This document shows, piece by piece, positions 7,022 to 14,991 of a stretch of DNA of 19,614 nt. Numbering within the stretch: position 1 is the first letter of the stretch; each line of letters opens with the position of its first letter. The stretch lies in contig DBBT01000069.1 of the NCBI GenBank assembly GCA_002292345.1, forward strand, positions 1,898 to 21,511, written 5' to 3'. The notes beneath the pieces are model-generated. The model ran no database searches and was not told the origin of the DNA. It was given only the letters and a program-made list of their open reading frames with translations. The translations under genes were made by a program, and so were the position numbers. The DNA is from Opitutia bacterium UBA977 (GTDB lineage: Bacteria > Verrucomicrobiota > Verrucomicrobiia > Opitutales > Coraliomargaritaceae).

Positions 7022-9094
7022 ATGACCACTCTCTCAAATCTCGATTACTGCGCATCGCGCTTTCAGGCGAAGCGACGCGATTCACGTGTCATCCACATCG
7101 GCAATGTTGCTGTCGGCGGCAACAACCCGATTCGCATTCAATCGATGACGACCACCAATACTCAAGACGTCGACGCCACCGTGGCGCAAACGCTCGCCTT
7201 GGCTGAAGCAGGCTGCGAGATCGTCCGTATCACAGCACCCAATAAAGCCGCGGCCAGAGCCCTCGGCGAAATCTCCAAGAAGCTTCGTGCCGCTAAGTGC
7301 GACGTGCCACTGGTCGCCGACATCCACTTCCTGCCGACCGCCGCAATGGAGGCCGCGCTACATGTTGAAAAAGTCCGCATCAACCCAGGCAACTACGCCG
7401 ACAAAAAGAAGTTCGCCGTACTCGAATATACCGACGCCGCCTATGCCGAAGAACTCGAGCGCCTGCACCAAGCGTTCTCGCCGATCGTTCTGCGCTGCAA
7501 AGAGCTTGGCCGCGCCATGCGCATCGGCACCAACCACGGTTCCCTCTCTGACCGACTCATGAATCGCTATGGTGACTCACCACTCGGCATGGTTGAAAGC
7601 GCACTCGAATTTATCCGTATCGCCGAGAGTCACAACTATCACGACATCTGCCTGTCGATGAAAGCGAGTAACCCAAAAGTTATGATCGAGGCTTACCGTC
7701 TGACCGCCGCACGTATGGCCGAAGAAGGTATGAACTACCCGCTGCACCTCGGCGTGACCGAAGCTGGCGACGGCGAAGACGCCCGCGTCAAAAGCGCGAT
7801 CGGTATTGGCGCACTGCTCAACGATGGTCTGGGCGATACCATCCGCGTCTCACTTACCGAAGATCCAATCTACGAAGTGCCCGTTGCCCGCGACCTCGCC
7901 GACAAAGCAATGGCGCTCTGGAACCAGCAGGCGGAGCTACCACTTTCGGCCGAAACCAAAGACAGCATTAACCCGTTCGACTTCAATCGCCGCAGCGCCC
8001 GCGTCATTGAGCTCGGCCCGAAATGTAGCATCGGCGGCGACGTCGTCCCCGCCGTGATGGTCAAAACACAGCACCCGATCAGCGCAACTGCAGAAATCAT
8101 CCAAGACGTTTGCCGAACCCAGAGCTCGCTCAAAGAAAGTAAGCTCGAAGGCCTCCAAGTCGAGATCAACAGCAGCGGCGACCTCACCGCATTTACTGGA
8201 CTACACGAAGCCCTGCATAGTGTGGTACAAGCCTTCGTACTCGAACTTTCGGACGCAGTCGACCTCACTGACCTCGAAGCATTCGAATGGCCTGAAGACG
8301 GCCTCGCCGGCATCACCCTGCTGCAACACATCGAAAAGGAAGACGCCTACTACGCGACCAACCTGCTACAGTTTTGCCGCCAAAAAGGTTTCAACTGCGC
8401 CATTGATTGCCAAGCTGACGCCCTGCGCGAGGAGATCGGCGTACAACTCGCCCCGATGGGCAGCGAGCGTCTAATTCTAACCAGTGGCGTTCGAGCTTGC
8501 TCGGGCTCTGCATCAGAATCGCCCAACCACCCCGTCGGCAGCTACCGTACCCTTGCCGAAGCTGCCCAAGCCTTCGTGCCGGACGCACCTATCTGGATAC
8601 GTAATACACTAACGAACACGCTTGCGCCGAAAGACTACTTTTCAGATCGCCTACTCGAAAGCAGCATTCTCAGCGGCGCCCTACTCTGCGATGGTATCGG
8701 CGACGCGATCAGCATCGAGACCGAACCACTCCTCGAAAAAGCCACCACGCTCGCTTATAATATTTTACAAGGCGCACGCGCACGCATCACCAAAACCGAA
8801 TTCGTCGCCTGCCCAAGCTGCGGTCGCACCCTATTTGATTTACAAAGTGTCACCCAAACCATTCGCGCACGGACCGACCACCTCAAAGGTGTTACCATCG
8901 CGATCATGGGCTGCATCGTTAATGGCCCTGGCGAAATGGCTGATGCTGACTTCGGCTATGTCGGTGGCGCCCCCGCCAAAATTAATCTCTACGTCGGCAA
9001 ACAATGCGTAAAGTATAACGTGCCCGCCGAAGAAGCCTTAGACCGTTTGATCGGTCTAATCAAAGAGCACGGCAAATGGGTCGAGCCGAGTTAA
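7022..9094 (+). CDS. ispG: 4-hydroxy-3-methylbut-2-en-1-yl diphosphate synthase (three-domain IspG)
   Basis: IspG reductively opens the MEcPP ring to HMBPP, the penultimate MEP-pathway step, with a [4Fe-4S] cluster. The N-terminal TIM-barrel part is clear (IQSMTTTNTQDVDATVAQ, RINPGNY, GTNHGSLSDR). The C-terminal cluster domain has CPSCGRTLFD (Cys597, Cys600) and GCIVNGPGEM (Cys631, Glu638), with the same seven-residue Cys-Glu spacing as E. coli. At 690 residues it is nearly twice the E. coli size. The extra 250 or so residues between the two domains match the central insert known in Chlamydia, Bacteroidetes and plants, so it is a natural long form rather than a fusion. It lies 98 bp past the GxxExxY gene. 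Confidence 0.97.
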   Translation: MTTLSNLDYCASRFQAKRRDSRVIHIGNVAVGGNNPIRIQSMTTTNTQDVDATVAQTLALAEAGCEIVRITAPNKAAARALGEISKKLRAAKCDVPLVADIHFLPTAAMEAALHVEKVRINPGNYADKKKFAVLEYTDAAYAEELERLHQAFSPIVLRCKELGRAMRIGTNHGSLSDRLMNRYGDSPLGMVESALEFIRIAESHNYHDICLSMKASNPKVMIEAYRLTAARMAEEGMNYPLHLGVTEAGDGEDARVKSAIGIGALLNDGLGDTIRVSLTEDPIYEVPVARDLADKAMALWNQQAELPLSAETKDSINPFDFNRRSARVIELGPKCSIGGDVVPAVMVKTQHPISATAEIIQDVCRTQSSLKESKLEGLQVEINSSGDLTAFTGLHEALHSVVQAFVLELSDAVDLTDLEAFEWPEDGLAGITLLQHIEKEDAYYATNLLQFCRQKGFNCAIDCQADALREEIGVQLAPMGSERLILTSGVRACSGSASESPNHPVGSYRTLAEAAQAFVPDAPIWIRNTLTNTLAPKDYFSDRLLESSILSGALLCDGIGDAISIETEPLLEKATTLAYNILQGARARITKTEFVACPSCGRTLFDLQSVTQTIRARTDHLKGVTIAIMGCIVNGPGEMADADFGYVGGAPAKINLYVGKQCVKYNVPAEEALDRLIGLIKEHGKWVEPS
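8484..8509 (+). repeat. 26-nt segment shared with the nadA upstream region
   Basis: This coding stretch matches 18465-18490 at 22 of 26 positions, including GTGGCGT and GAGCTTGCTC. The core CGAGC-TT-GCTCG is a palindrome. Here it encodes SGVRACSGS in the central insert of IspG. Confidence 0.4.
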
Positions 9095-9105
9095 GCTAAA
9101 GCCGA

Positions 9106-9435
9106 TTAGGCAATCATGACATCTTCCATGTCGTCAATTTCATCTAGGTCTACCTCAAAGATCTGATGGTTGAGCTGCGCACGGAAATCATCATACTTGA
9201 TCAGTTCTAATCGGCCATCGAAGTGCTCGACGATCGCAGTCTTGGATTCCACCCAGTCGCCCGAGTTTAAATAGTGAATGCCATCGATTTGCTTATCATC
9301 GGCACTGTGAATATGTCCACACATGACACCATCACAACGCACACAGCCAACACACTCAAAAAAATCAGTCCAATAGTCATAATAACAGAAGTTTAAATTA
9401 ACAGAGTCTCCAGCTGTAGCCGGCAAGAATGACGC
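9106..9435 (-). pseudogene. Remnant of a LpxH-like calcineurin-type phosphoesterase (C-terminal piece)
   Basis: The last 70 or so residues resemble the C-terminus of UDP-2,3-diacylglucosamine diphosphatase-like metallophosphoesterases: CDGVMCGHIHSADDKQ, then IHYLNSGDWVESKTAIVEH. The family is usually about 260-280 residues with N-terminal metal motifs (DxH, GDxxD, GNHD). None of these is present. The frame is closed by a stop at 9436-9438 and has no ATG in a sensible place (a TTG at 9426 is the only candidate). The other two minus-strand frames hit stops around 9380-9400. Only about 110 bp remain before purT, so the front of the gene is missing, not just frameshifted. A run of seven A (9358-9364) near the break may be a decay point. 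Probably non-functional. Confidence 0.65.
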
Positions 9436-9547
9436 TTAAAGTGACGATAAAAAAGCAGATCTAAAAAAAGAACTACAAAATGAAGCGGGCTGCAGGCATT
9501 TGCAAGTTTGAGTTGAAGCCGAACCTCACCTGTCATTAACTCGTCAC

Positions 9548-10732
9548 ATGTCTACCATCGGAACACCTTTTACATCTACGGCAATAAAAGTGCTGCTTTG
9601 CGGCTCAGGCGAACTGGGTAAAGAAGTCGCCCTCGAATTACAACGCTACGGCGTTGAAGTCATCGCCGTCGATGCGTATGCCGACGCACCAGCCATGCAA
9701 GTGGCCGACCGCTCACATGTTATCTCCATGCTCGACGGCGACGCCCTCCGCGCTGTGATCGAAGCAGAGAATCCCGACTTCGTGGTACCCGAAGTCGAAG
9801 CCATCGCCACTGATACACTCGCTGCGATTGAACGGGACGGCATCGCCACCATCATCCCCACCGCTCGCGCCACCCAACTCACGATGAACCGCGAAGGCAT
9901 TCGCCGCCTCGCAGCCGAAGAGCTGGGTCTGCTCACTTCGCCATATCAATTCGCCGACACGTTGGAAGACTTTACCGCTGCGATTCACGCAATTGGCATG
10001 CCCTGCGTGATCAAGCCCATCATGAGTTCTTCTGGCAAAGGTCAGAGCGTCGTGAAAACAGAAGCCGACATCGAAGCCTCCTGGAATTACGCCCAAGAAG
10101 GCGGCCGCGCTGGCAAGGGTAAGGTCATCGTCGAAGGATTTGTCGATTTCGACTACGAGATCACCCTACTTACCGTTCGTCACGTCGATGGCACCAGCTT
10201 TTGCGCGCCGATCGGCCACATTCAAGTCGATGGCGACTACCGCGAATCCTGGCAACCGCAAGCCATGAGCGAGGCCGCACTCAATAGTGCGCAGCAAATG
10301 GCCGAAGCCGTCACAAGCAGCCTCGGCGGCTATGGACTGTTCGGTGTCGAGCTCTTCGTCAAGAACGACACCGTGATCTTTAGCGAAGTTTCCCCACGTC
10401 CGCACGATACGGGGATGGTCACCATGATCTCGCAGGACTTAACCCAATTTGCACTTCATGCCCGCGCCATTCTGGGATTACCAATCCCCAGTATTCGCCA
10501 ATTCGGCCCCAGCGCCTCATCGGTGATTCTAGTCGAAGGCAAGTCGGAGCAAGTCAGCTTCGGCAATCTGCAACAAGCACTTAGCGAACCTGACACACAG
10601 CTACGCCTGTTCGGCAAGCCAGAGGTCAATGGTAAGCGTCGCATGGGCGTCGCCCTAGCCCGCGCCGAGACGATCGATGCCGCTCGCACTAAAGCCTGCC
10701 GCGCATCGAGCGCGGTGGAGGTGCAATTGTAG
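9548..10732 (+). CDS. purT: Formate-dependent phosphoribosylglycinamide formyltransferase (GAR transformylase 2)
   Basis: PurT uses formate and ATP to formylate GAR in purine synthesis, a folate-independent alternative to PurN. The 394-residue length matches E. coli PurT (392). Seen: the N-terminal nucleotide-binding segment [13 protein letters not shown], then [12 protein letters not shown], the ATP-grasp core [33 protein letters not shown], and [21 protein letters not shown] near the metal site. The ATG is preceded by a pyrimidine-rich sequence without Shine-Dalgarno motif. It is convergent with menB across a REP-like doublet. Confidence 0.97.
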   Translation: MSTIGTPFTSTAIKVLLCGSGELGKEVALELQRYGVEVIAVDAYADAPAMQVADRSHVISMLDGDALRAVIEAENPDFVVPEVEAIATDTLAAIERDGIATIIPTARATQLTMNREGIRRLAAEELGLLTSPYQFADTLEDFTAAIHAIGMPCVIKPIMSSSGKGQSVVKTEADIEASWNYAQEGGRAGKGKVIVEGFVDFDYEITLLTVRHVDGTSFCAPIGHIQVDGDYRESWQPQAMSEAALNSAQQMAEAVTSSLGGYGLFGVELFVKNDTVIFSEVSPRPHDTGMVTMISQDLTQFALHARAILGLPIPSIRQFGPSASSVILVEGKSEQVSFGNLQQALSEPDTQLRLFGKPEVNGKRRMGVALARAETIDAARTKACRASSAVEVQL

Positions 10733-10737
10733 TTGAG

Positions 10738-10821
10738 GCGACACTCTTGTCGCTTACTTTGAAACGTATCTGAATATTGCGGGAGGACAATACTGAACAG
10801 CAAAAGCGACAAGAGTGTCGC
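10738..10821. repeat. REP-like inverted doublet between purT and menB
   Basis: An 18-nt sequence at 10738-10755 (GCGACACTCTTGTCGCTT) is repeated perfectly in inverted orientation at 10804-10821. Each copy is itself a hairpin, with arms GCGACA and TGTCGC around CTCT. A third small stem (TATTG/CAATA, 10775-10779 and 10788-10792) lies in the 48-nt middle. The arrangement is that of a REP/BIME doublet and may also act as a bidirectional terminator for the two convergent genes. Confidence 0.75.
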
Positions 10822-10834
10822 TTCTACTTTCCCG

Positions 10835-11668
10835 CTACGGTAGCCAAGGATATTTCCTGAAATTGGGCTCGCGCTTTTCGTTCCATGCTTTGCGGCCTTC
10901 CTCGCCCTCTTCGGTGAGATAGTAGAGCATCGTCGCATTACCCGCTAATTCTTGTAGGCCTTGCTGACCATCCACGTCGGCATTGAACGCCGACTTGAGG
11001 CAACGAATCGACAGTGGGCTATGATTCATCACTTGCTGCGCCCATTCAAATCCTTCGGCTTCGAGTTGCTCATAGGGAACGACCTTATTGACCAAACCCA
11101 TATCCAGCGCTTCCTGTGCATTGTATTGGCGGCACAAATACCAAATCTCGCGCGCCTTTTTGTGGCCGACGATACGCGCCAAATAACTCGAACCAAAACC
11201 ACCGTCAAAGCTACCAACCTTTGGACCAGTCTGACCAAACACCGCATTGTCTGCCGCAATCGTCATATCGCACACCACGTGCAAGACATGCCCGCCGCCT
11301 ACCGCAAAACCGGCCACCAGCGCGATCACGACCTTCGGCATCGAGCGGATCAACTTCTGCAAATCGAGCACATTCAGGCGCGGCACACCATCTTTGCCGA
11401 TATAGCCACCTTCTTTATGACCACGAATCTTTTGATCGCCGCCCGCACAAAATGCGAACTTACCGTCGGTCTGTGGATTAAATCCAGTTAGCAGAACGAC
11501 ACCGACCGAAGTATCTTCACGCGCATCGGTGAAAGCCTCGATCATTTCGGATACCGTATCTGGCGTAAATGCGTTACGCCGATGCGGTCGATTGATCGTC
11601 ACTTTCGCAACACCATCGCACTTCTCATAAAGTATCTCTTCAAACTCGCGGGCTTTTTTCCAATTCAT
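10835..11668 (-). CDS. menB: 1,4-dihydroxy-2-naphthoyl-CoA synthase
   Basis: MenB is a crotonase-fold enzyme that cyclises O-succinylbenzoyl-CoA in menaquinone synthesis. The 277-residue protein has the oxyanion-hole/substrate motif [11 protein letters not shown] (residues 73-83), [12 protein letters not shown] (119-130), [13 protein letters not shown] (145-157), and the typical C-terminal end [16 protein letters not shown] to FRKYPWLP. Gly148 in QTGPK places it with the E. coli-type, bicarbonate-dependent enzymes rather than the group with Asp there (M. tuberculosis). No other men gene is in the window. It starts 52 bp after the end of the TolB-like gene on the same strand, so the two may be co-transcribed. 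Confidence 0.96.
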   Translation of the reverse strand: MNWKKAREFEEILYEKCDGVAKVTINRPHRRNAFTPDTVSEMIEAFTDAREDTSVGVVLLTGFNPQTDGKFAFCAGGDQKIRGHKEGGYIGKDGVPRLNVLDLQKLIRSMPKVVIALVAGFAVGGGHVLHVVCDMTIAADNAVFGQTGPKVGSFDGGFGSSYLARIVGHKKAREIWYLCRQYNAQEALDMGLVNKVVPYEQLEAEGFEWAQQVMNHSPLSIRCLKSAFNADVDGQQGLQELAGNATMLYYLTEEGEEGRKAWNEKREPNFRKYPWLP

Positions 11669-11720
11669 ACCGACAAGATAGGACGGGTTTTAACCGAAAA
11701 GCAACGTCACGATTCAACGA

Positions 11721-12917
11721 TTAATACACGAAGCTCGCGGACGAGGCATCGCCGAAATTCGGCACGTGCAAGGCGCTAATCTTCTTGGTCTCTGTATCCA
11801 GCAACATCAGACGCATTCGTCCGTTTTGACGCTTGGTAAACACTAAGTGCCGACCATCGTTCAACCATGTGGGCTCGACCGCAGACTGCGAAACAGACGT
11901 CAAAATCTCACTCTTACGCTTTGTGCTATCATACAGTGCGATCTGAAAACCACCGCTCACCGCTGCCGTAAAGGCGATTAAGTTCTCTTTAACCGGGTTC
12001 CATGTCGGCTCAGAGCAATAGCTACTGACATTGGTCGGGATGCGACGCATCGGCCCACCATTGGCAGACATCTCATAAATCTGAGGCTTTCCACGGGCAT
12101 CTGAAGTAAAGGCCAAACGGCGACCATCTGGAGACCATGTCGGCGACGCTTCTAAGCTTTTATTGGTCGTCAATCGGCGCGGCTTATTGTCGATCGATGC
12201 AGCCACATAAATCTCTGCGTTACCGACACTCGTAAGCGACATCGCAATACTCCGCCCATTAGGGCTATACTCGCCGCCAGAATTTGTGCCCTTATATGTC
12301 GCCACTGGGATCTTACGACCACTCTGCAGATCGATCATATAAATATCAGGAAAACCTGTTTTATAATAAGTCGTGTAGAGCAGCTTGGTACCATCTGGCG
12401 ACCAACTAGGTCCAGTCACCAACGCACGATCCGCAGTTAACGGACGCACACGATTAAACAACAAGTCACTCGTATATACCTCGGACACACCACGCTGCTT
12501 ACCAATAAAGGCTAACTTACCCGCAAAGAATCCTTTTATATGCAAAGTAGCCTCTACCGCCAGATCGCAGGCGCGAAGGGTAGCGTTTTGCAAATCGCGC
12601 CCTGGCACCACGCGGCGTAACTGTTCCTGCACTGGCTGGCCAGAGCCAATTGTAAGCGTCACAGACGAGTCACTGGCACGCTCGATTTGAAAGGTAAAAG
12701 CCGACTTCGCTGCGGTCGTCACCATATAACCGCCATGCAGAGCAAACGCCCGTCGTGCCAACTTCGCTAGGGCTTCATCAGTGCTGTCCACTGCAATCGC
12801 CAAACGCCCCTCACTTTGGCGAACAGCTTCGCCAATATTAATCGACTCCGCCGAAACAGTACTCGTCTGCAAAGAAAACGAAGCAATAAGAAGCAAAAAG
12901 TAATGAAATATACGCAT
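11721..12917 (-). CDS. TolB-like periplasmic beta-propeller protein
   Basis: A signal peptide is evident (residues 1-23, hydrophobic FLLLIASF, cleavage near VSA-ES). Residues 25-135 resemble the TolB N-terminal domain. From about 150 to the end come PD40/WD40-like propeller blades with the recurring phrase SPDG or SPNG (WSPDGTKL, YSPNGRSI, WSPDGRRL) and TWNP and TWLNDG variants. TolB works with Pal and TolQRA in outer-membrane constriction, but none of those genes is adjacent, so a dedicated Tol-system role is inference. At 398 residues it is slightly shorter than E. coli TolB (430). The ATG follows an AT-rich TATTATAA sequence, which could be a -10 box very close to the start. Confidence 0.85.
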   Translation of the reverse strand: MRIFHYFLLLIASFSLQTSTVSAESINIGEAVRQSEGRLAIAVDSTDEALAKLARRAFALHGGYMVTTAAKSAFTFQIERASDSSVTLTIGSGQPVQEQLRRVVPGRDLQNATLRACDLAVEATLHIKGFFAGKLAFIGKQRGVSEVYTSDLLFNRVRPLTADRALVTGPSWSPDGTKLLYTTYYKTGFPDIYMIDLQSGRKIPVATYKGTNSGGEYSPNGRSIAMSLTSVGNAEIYVAASIDNKPRRLTTNKSLEASPTWSPDGRRLAFTSDARGKPQIYEMSANGGPMRRIPTNVSSYCSEPTWNPVKENLIAFTAAVSGGFQIALYDSTKRKSEILTSVSQSAVEPTWLNDGRHLVFTKRQNGRMRLMLLDTETKKISALHVPNFGDASSASFVY

Positions 12918-13068
12918 TTATAATAAATAGTCGTAGGCTTGCAATAACCGCAAACGCAAATCCACTTCAATAAATATTTTTTAATCATTGGGAGGCGTAG
13001 CAAAGTTCAGAAGCTGCGCCTGCGTAATAAGATAGAATTGAGATCCGCCTACGCATCCTCAACAAAAC

Positions 13069-13136
13069 CGACTCTTTTGCGAATATTTATTCGATTCGTG
13101 TTGAGTCGCAGCCAGAGAGTTCCACTCTGCTCAATT
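13069..13136 (+). promoter_or_regulatory. Nested inverted repeats in the tolB-mrp divergent spacer
   Basis: CGACTC (13069-13074) pairs with GAGTCG (13103-13108) and encloses a perfect CGAATA-TT-TATTCG palindrome (13080-13093). A second hairpin, CAGAG and CTCTG around AGTTCCA, follows before the mrp GTG. These could be an operator or a structured mRNA leader; function is not known. Confidence 0.35.
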
Positions 13137-13154
13137 CTTCAACCAAAACATACA

Positions 13155-14225
13155 GTGGACATAGAAAGCATCAAAGCAGCTCTTAAGACGGTCAAATTCC
13201 CAGGGTTTAGCCGTGACATCGTCTCCTTTGGCCTCGTCAGAGACGTCGACCTTAAAGATGGCGAAGCCCTGATCAGCGTCGAAATTACGACCGCAGACAC
13301 GAAAATTCCCGAGCAAATTGCTGCCGACATTAAGTCCGCAGTGGGCGCCCTCGATAGGATACTCGACGTCAAAATCCGCATGGAGATTTCCCAGCCAAAA
13401 AATCAGCCCAGTCCGACTGGCGGAGCCAACGGTAGCACGCCGACTAACAGCGCCGCCATGCAGAAGGTGAAATACGCCATCGCAGTCGCCAGCGGCAAGG
13501 GCGGCGTCGGCAAATCCACCGTCACAGTGAACCTCGCCTGCGCACTGCAACGCCAGCTTGCAGCAGACGGCAAGGCTGGCGTCGGCATTATGGACTGCGA
13601 CATTTATGGCCCGTCCATTCCTCTGATGCTCGGCGCCAGCGGACGCCCAGAAATCGATAACGATCTAATCGTACCATTAGAAAATTTCGGCGTGCGTACG
13701 ATGTCGATGGGATTCCTAGTCGACGAGGACTCCCCAGTCGTCTGGCGTGGCCCAATGATCATGAAGACCATTCAACAGTTCGCGCAAAACGTGAATTGGG
13801 GTGAATTAGAAATCCTCGTCGTCGACCTGCCACCAGGCACTGGCGATGCACAGCTCTCTTTAGTGCAAACCATCCCACTCGACGGTGCAGTGATCGTGAC
13901 GACGCCTCAGCCAGCGGCATCCAATGTAGCTCGACGCGGCGCGCGCATGTTTGAAAAGGTCAACGTGCCGTATCTTGGCGTAGTCGAGAACATGAGCTAT
14001 CTCGAAAACGCAGATGGCACACGCCAGCAGCTTTTTGGTGAAGGCGGCGGCGCAAGTACTGCAAACAGTCTCGGCACGCCACTTTTGGGCGAAATACCAA
14101 TCGATCCCTCGATTCGTATCGGCTGCGACAACGGCATCCCGATTGTCGTTAGCGAGCCCGAATCAGTGGCAGCGAAAGAATTCTTTAAAGTCGCCCGCCT
14201 AATCATCGAGCAATTAAATATATAG
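13155..14225 (+). CDS. mrp: Mrp/ApbC-family P-loop ATPase (iron-sulfur carrier type)
   Basis: The family (Mrp, ApbC, NBP35-like) carries or transfers Fe-S clusters, driven by ATP. An N-terminal MIP18-like domain (residues about 1-80, with FPGFSRDIVSFG) is followed by a linker rich in Pro, Asn and Gly. The ATPase domain then shows the deviant Walker A GKGGVGKSTVTVNLA, CDIYGPSIPLMLG, and VVDLPPGTGDAQLSL. The paired cysteines (CxxC) that bind the cluster in ApbC should follow ENMSY; here that place reads ENMSYLENADGTRQ with no cysteine. I chose the GTG at 13155 (356 residues), since upstream sequence in frame has no family character. It is divergent from the TolB-like gene. Confidence 0.92.
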   Translation: MDIESIKAALKTVKFPGFSRDIVSFGLVRDVDLKDGEALISVEITTADTKIPEQIAADIKSAVGALDRILDVKIRMEISQPKNQPSPTGGANGSTPTNSAAMQKVKYAIAVASGKGGVGKSTVTVNLACALQRQLAADGKAGVGIMDCDIYGPSIPLMLGASGRPEIDNDLIVPLENFGVRTMSMGFLVDEDSPVVWRGPMIMKTIQQFAQNVNWGELEILVVDLPPGTGDAQLSLVQTIPLDGAVIVTTPQPAASNVARRGARMFEKVNVPYLGVVENMSYLENADGTRQQLFGEGGGASTANSLGTPLLGEIPIDPSIRIGCDNGIPIVVSEPESVAAKEFFKVARLIIEQLNI

Positions 14226-14252
14226 TTTTTTGTAAAAACTATATTGTTTTTA
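14220..14252 (+). terminator. Terminator of mrp, overlapping its stop codon
   Basis: An 11-bp perfect stem (ATATAGTTTTT and AAAAACTATAT, 14220-14230 and 14234-14244) with a TGT loop is followed by a T-rich tract. The TAG stop of mrp (14223-14225) is part of the stem. The stem is AT-rich, so efficiency is uncertain. Confidence 0.6.
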
Positions 14253-14327
14253 TTTTGAACTAGCCACCGAAAGCCTTGTCATTAAGTATTACTTTATAGT
14301 GTTCAACCCAAAGGCAAATTGCCTGTA

Positions 14328-14567
14328 ATGAGTAAGGATAAAAAAGATATGTCACCCACAACCACCAACGCAAAGCCCTCCAAAGGCTTCGCAGAGCGTT
14401 CCAGTTTATATCAAGAGTTCCTCGCAGAGCGCGAAGAAATCCTTCGACATAAATGGATTGAATCGGAAAAAAAGGGTAAAGACATTGGTTTCGAACGCGC
14501 CCTGCTCGATTGGATTCGAAAGCACCGCGAGAACTGGCGGAGCGAGCGAGCGCCCAGAAAAAAATAA
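14328..14567 (+). CDS. Small charged protein of unknown function
   Basis: A 79-residue protein, strongly charged, with a disordered-looking N-terminus (Lys, Thr, Pro, Asn) and a helical C-terminal half: YQEFLAEREEILRHKWIESE, then KGKDIGFERALLDWIRKHRENW. The second half reads like a conserved small-protein module, but I cannot name it with confidence. ATG at 14328 is taken as start; ATG at 14349 has an AAGGA 10 bases upstream, one of the few Shine-Dalgarno-like sequences in the window, and would give 72 residues. A strong terminator right after the stop supports it as a real, separately transcribed gene. Confidence 0.75.
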   Translation: MSKDKKDMSPTTTNAKPSKGFAERSSLYQEFLAEREEILRHKWIESEKKGKDIGFERALLDWIRKHRENWRSERAPRKK

Positions 14568-14573
14568 ACTTTC

Positions 14574-14605
14574 AAAAACCTCAGCAACATTGCTGAGGTT
14601 TTTTT
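14574..14605 (+). terminator. Strong Rho-independent terminator of the 79-aa gene
   Basis: AAAAACCTCAGCAA (14574-14587) and TTGCTGAGGTTTTT (14590-14603) form a perfect inverted repeat with a T tract, starting 7 bases after the stop codon. Confidence 0.92.
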
Positions 14606-14742
14606 GTGCGCGACTCACTCCTAAACTGTTGCCCCCACTTGGCCTTCGTCGTTAGACGGGGGATCGGCTCCACTGAAATCCGGCGCACCAATGACTCGCT
14701 CCCCGATCTTACGATCGAGGCTACGCCCATGCCTCCAGGCAC

Positions 14743-14769
14743 AAAAAAACCGCCTCGTGAGGCGGTTTT
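14743..14769 (-). terminator. Rho-independent terminator of rpmG
   Basis: ACCGCCTC and GAGGCGGT pair around a GT loop. On the minus strand the stem is followed by seven T; on the plus strand by four. It lies about 30 bases after the rpmG stop, so the minus strand is the main direction, though it may work both ways. Confidence 0.9.
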
Positions 14770-14797
14770 AGTGAATTGGCAGTATCGCCAAACAAGA

Positions 14798-14968
14798 TTA
14801 GTTCTTGATTTCGCGGTGCAGTGTATGACGACGAAGAAACTTGTTATACTTCTTTTTCTCAACGCGATCTGGCTGCTGCTTTTTATCGCGACTAGTCATA
14901 TAGCGGGATACTGGTTTGCCCTCGGCGCGTGCCTCAGTGCATTCAATCATTACGTGTTCTCTGGCCAT
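14798..14968 (-). CDS. rpmG: 50S ribosomal protein L33
   Basis: The minus strand encodes 56 residues that match L33: [20 protein letters not shown] at the start, [10 protein letters not shown] in the middle, and [18 protein letters not shown] at the end. L33 is a small protein of the large ribosomal subunit near the E site. Only one Cys is present (Cys10), so this is the zinc-free form. The gene stands alone, not next to secE, nusG or rpmB. It has its own terminator at 14743-14769 and a hairpin in its 5' leader at 14992-15042. A long plus-strand open frame (14606-15058) across the same DNA is an antisense artefact. Confidence 0.94.
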   Translation of the reverse strand: MAREHVMIECTEARAEGKPVSRYMTSRDKKQQPDRVEKKKYNKFLRRHTLHREIKN

Positions 14969-14991
14969 ACTAAAATTCTCTGTTGGATTTT

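Noticed and set aside
10961..11491. 176-aa plus-strand open frame opposite menB
   Set aside because: Antisense shadow of menB, whose crotonase motifs are complete on the minus strand.
13038..13154. N-terminal extension of Mrp from TTG 13038
   Set aside because: The extra residues have no family character and would cover the inverted repeats of the leader; GTG 13155 fits the family start.
14581..14862. 93-aa minus-strand open frame
   Set aside because: It overlaps rpmG in another frame and crosses two terminators; no protein family resemblance.
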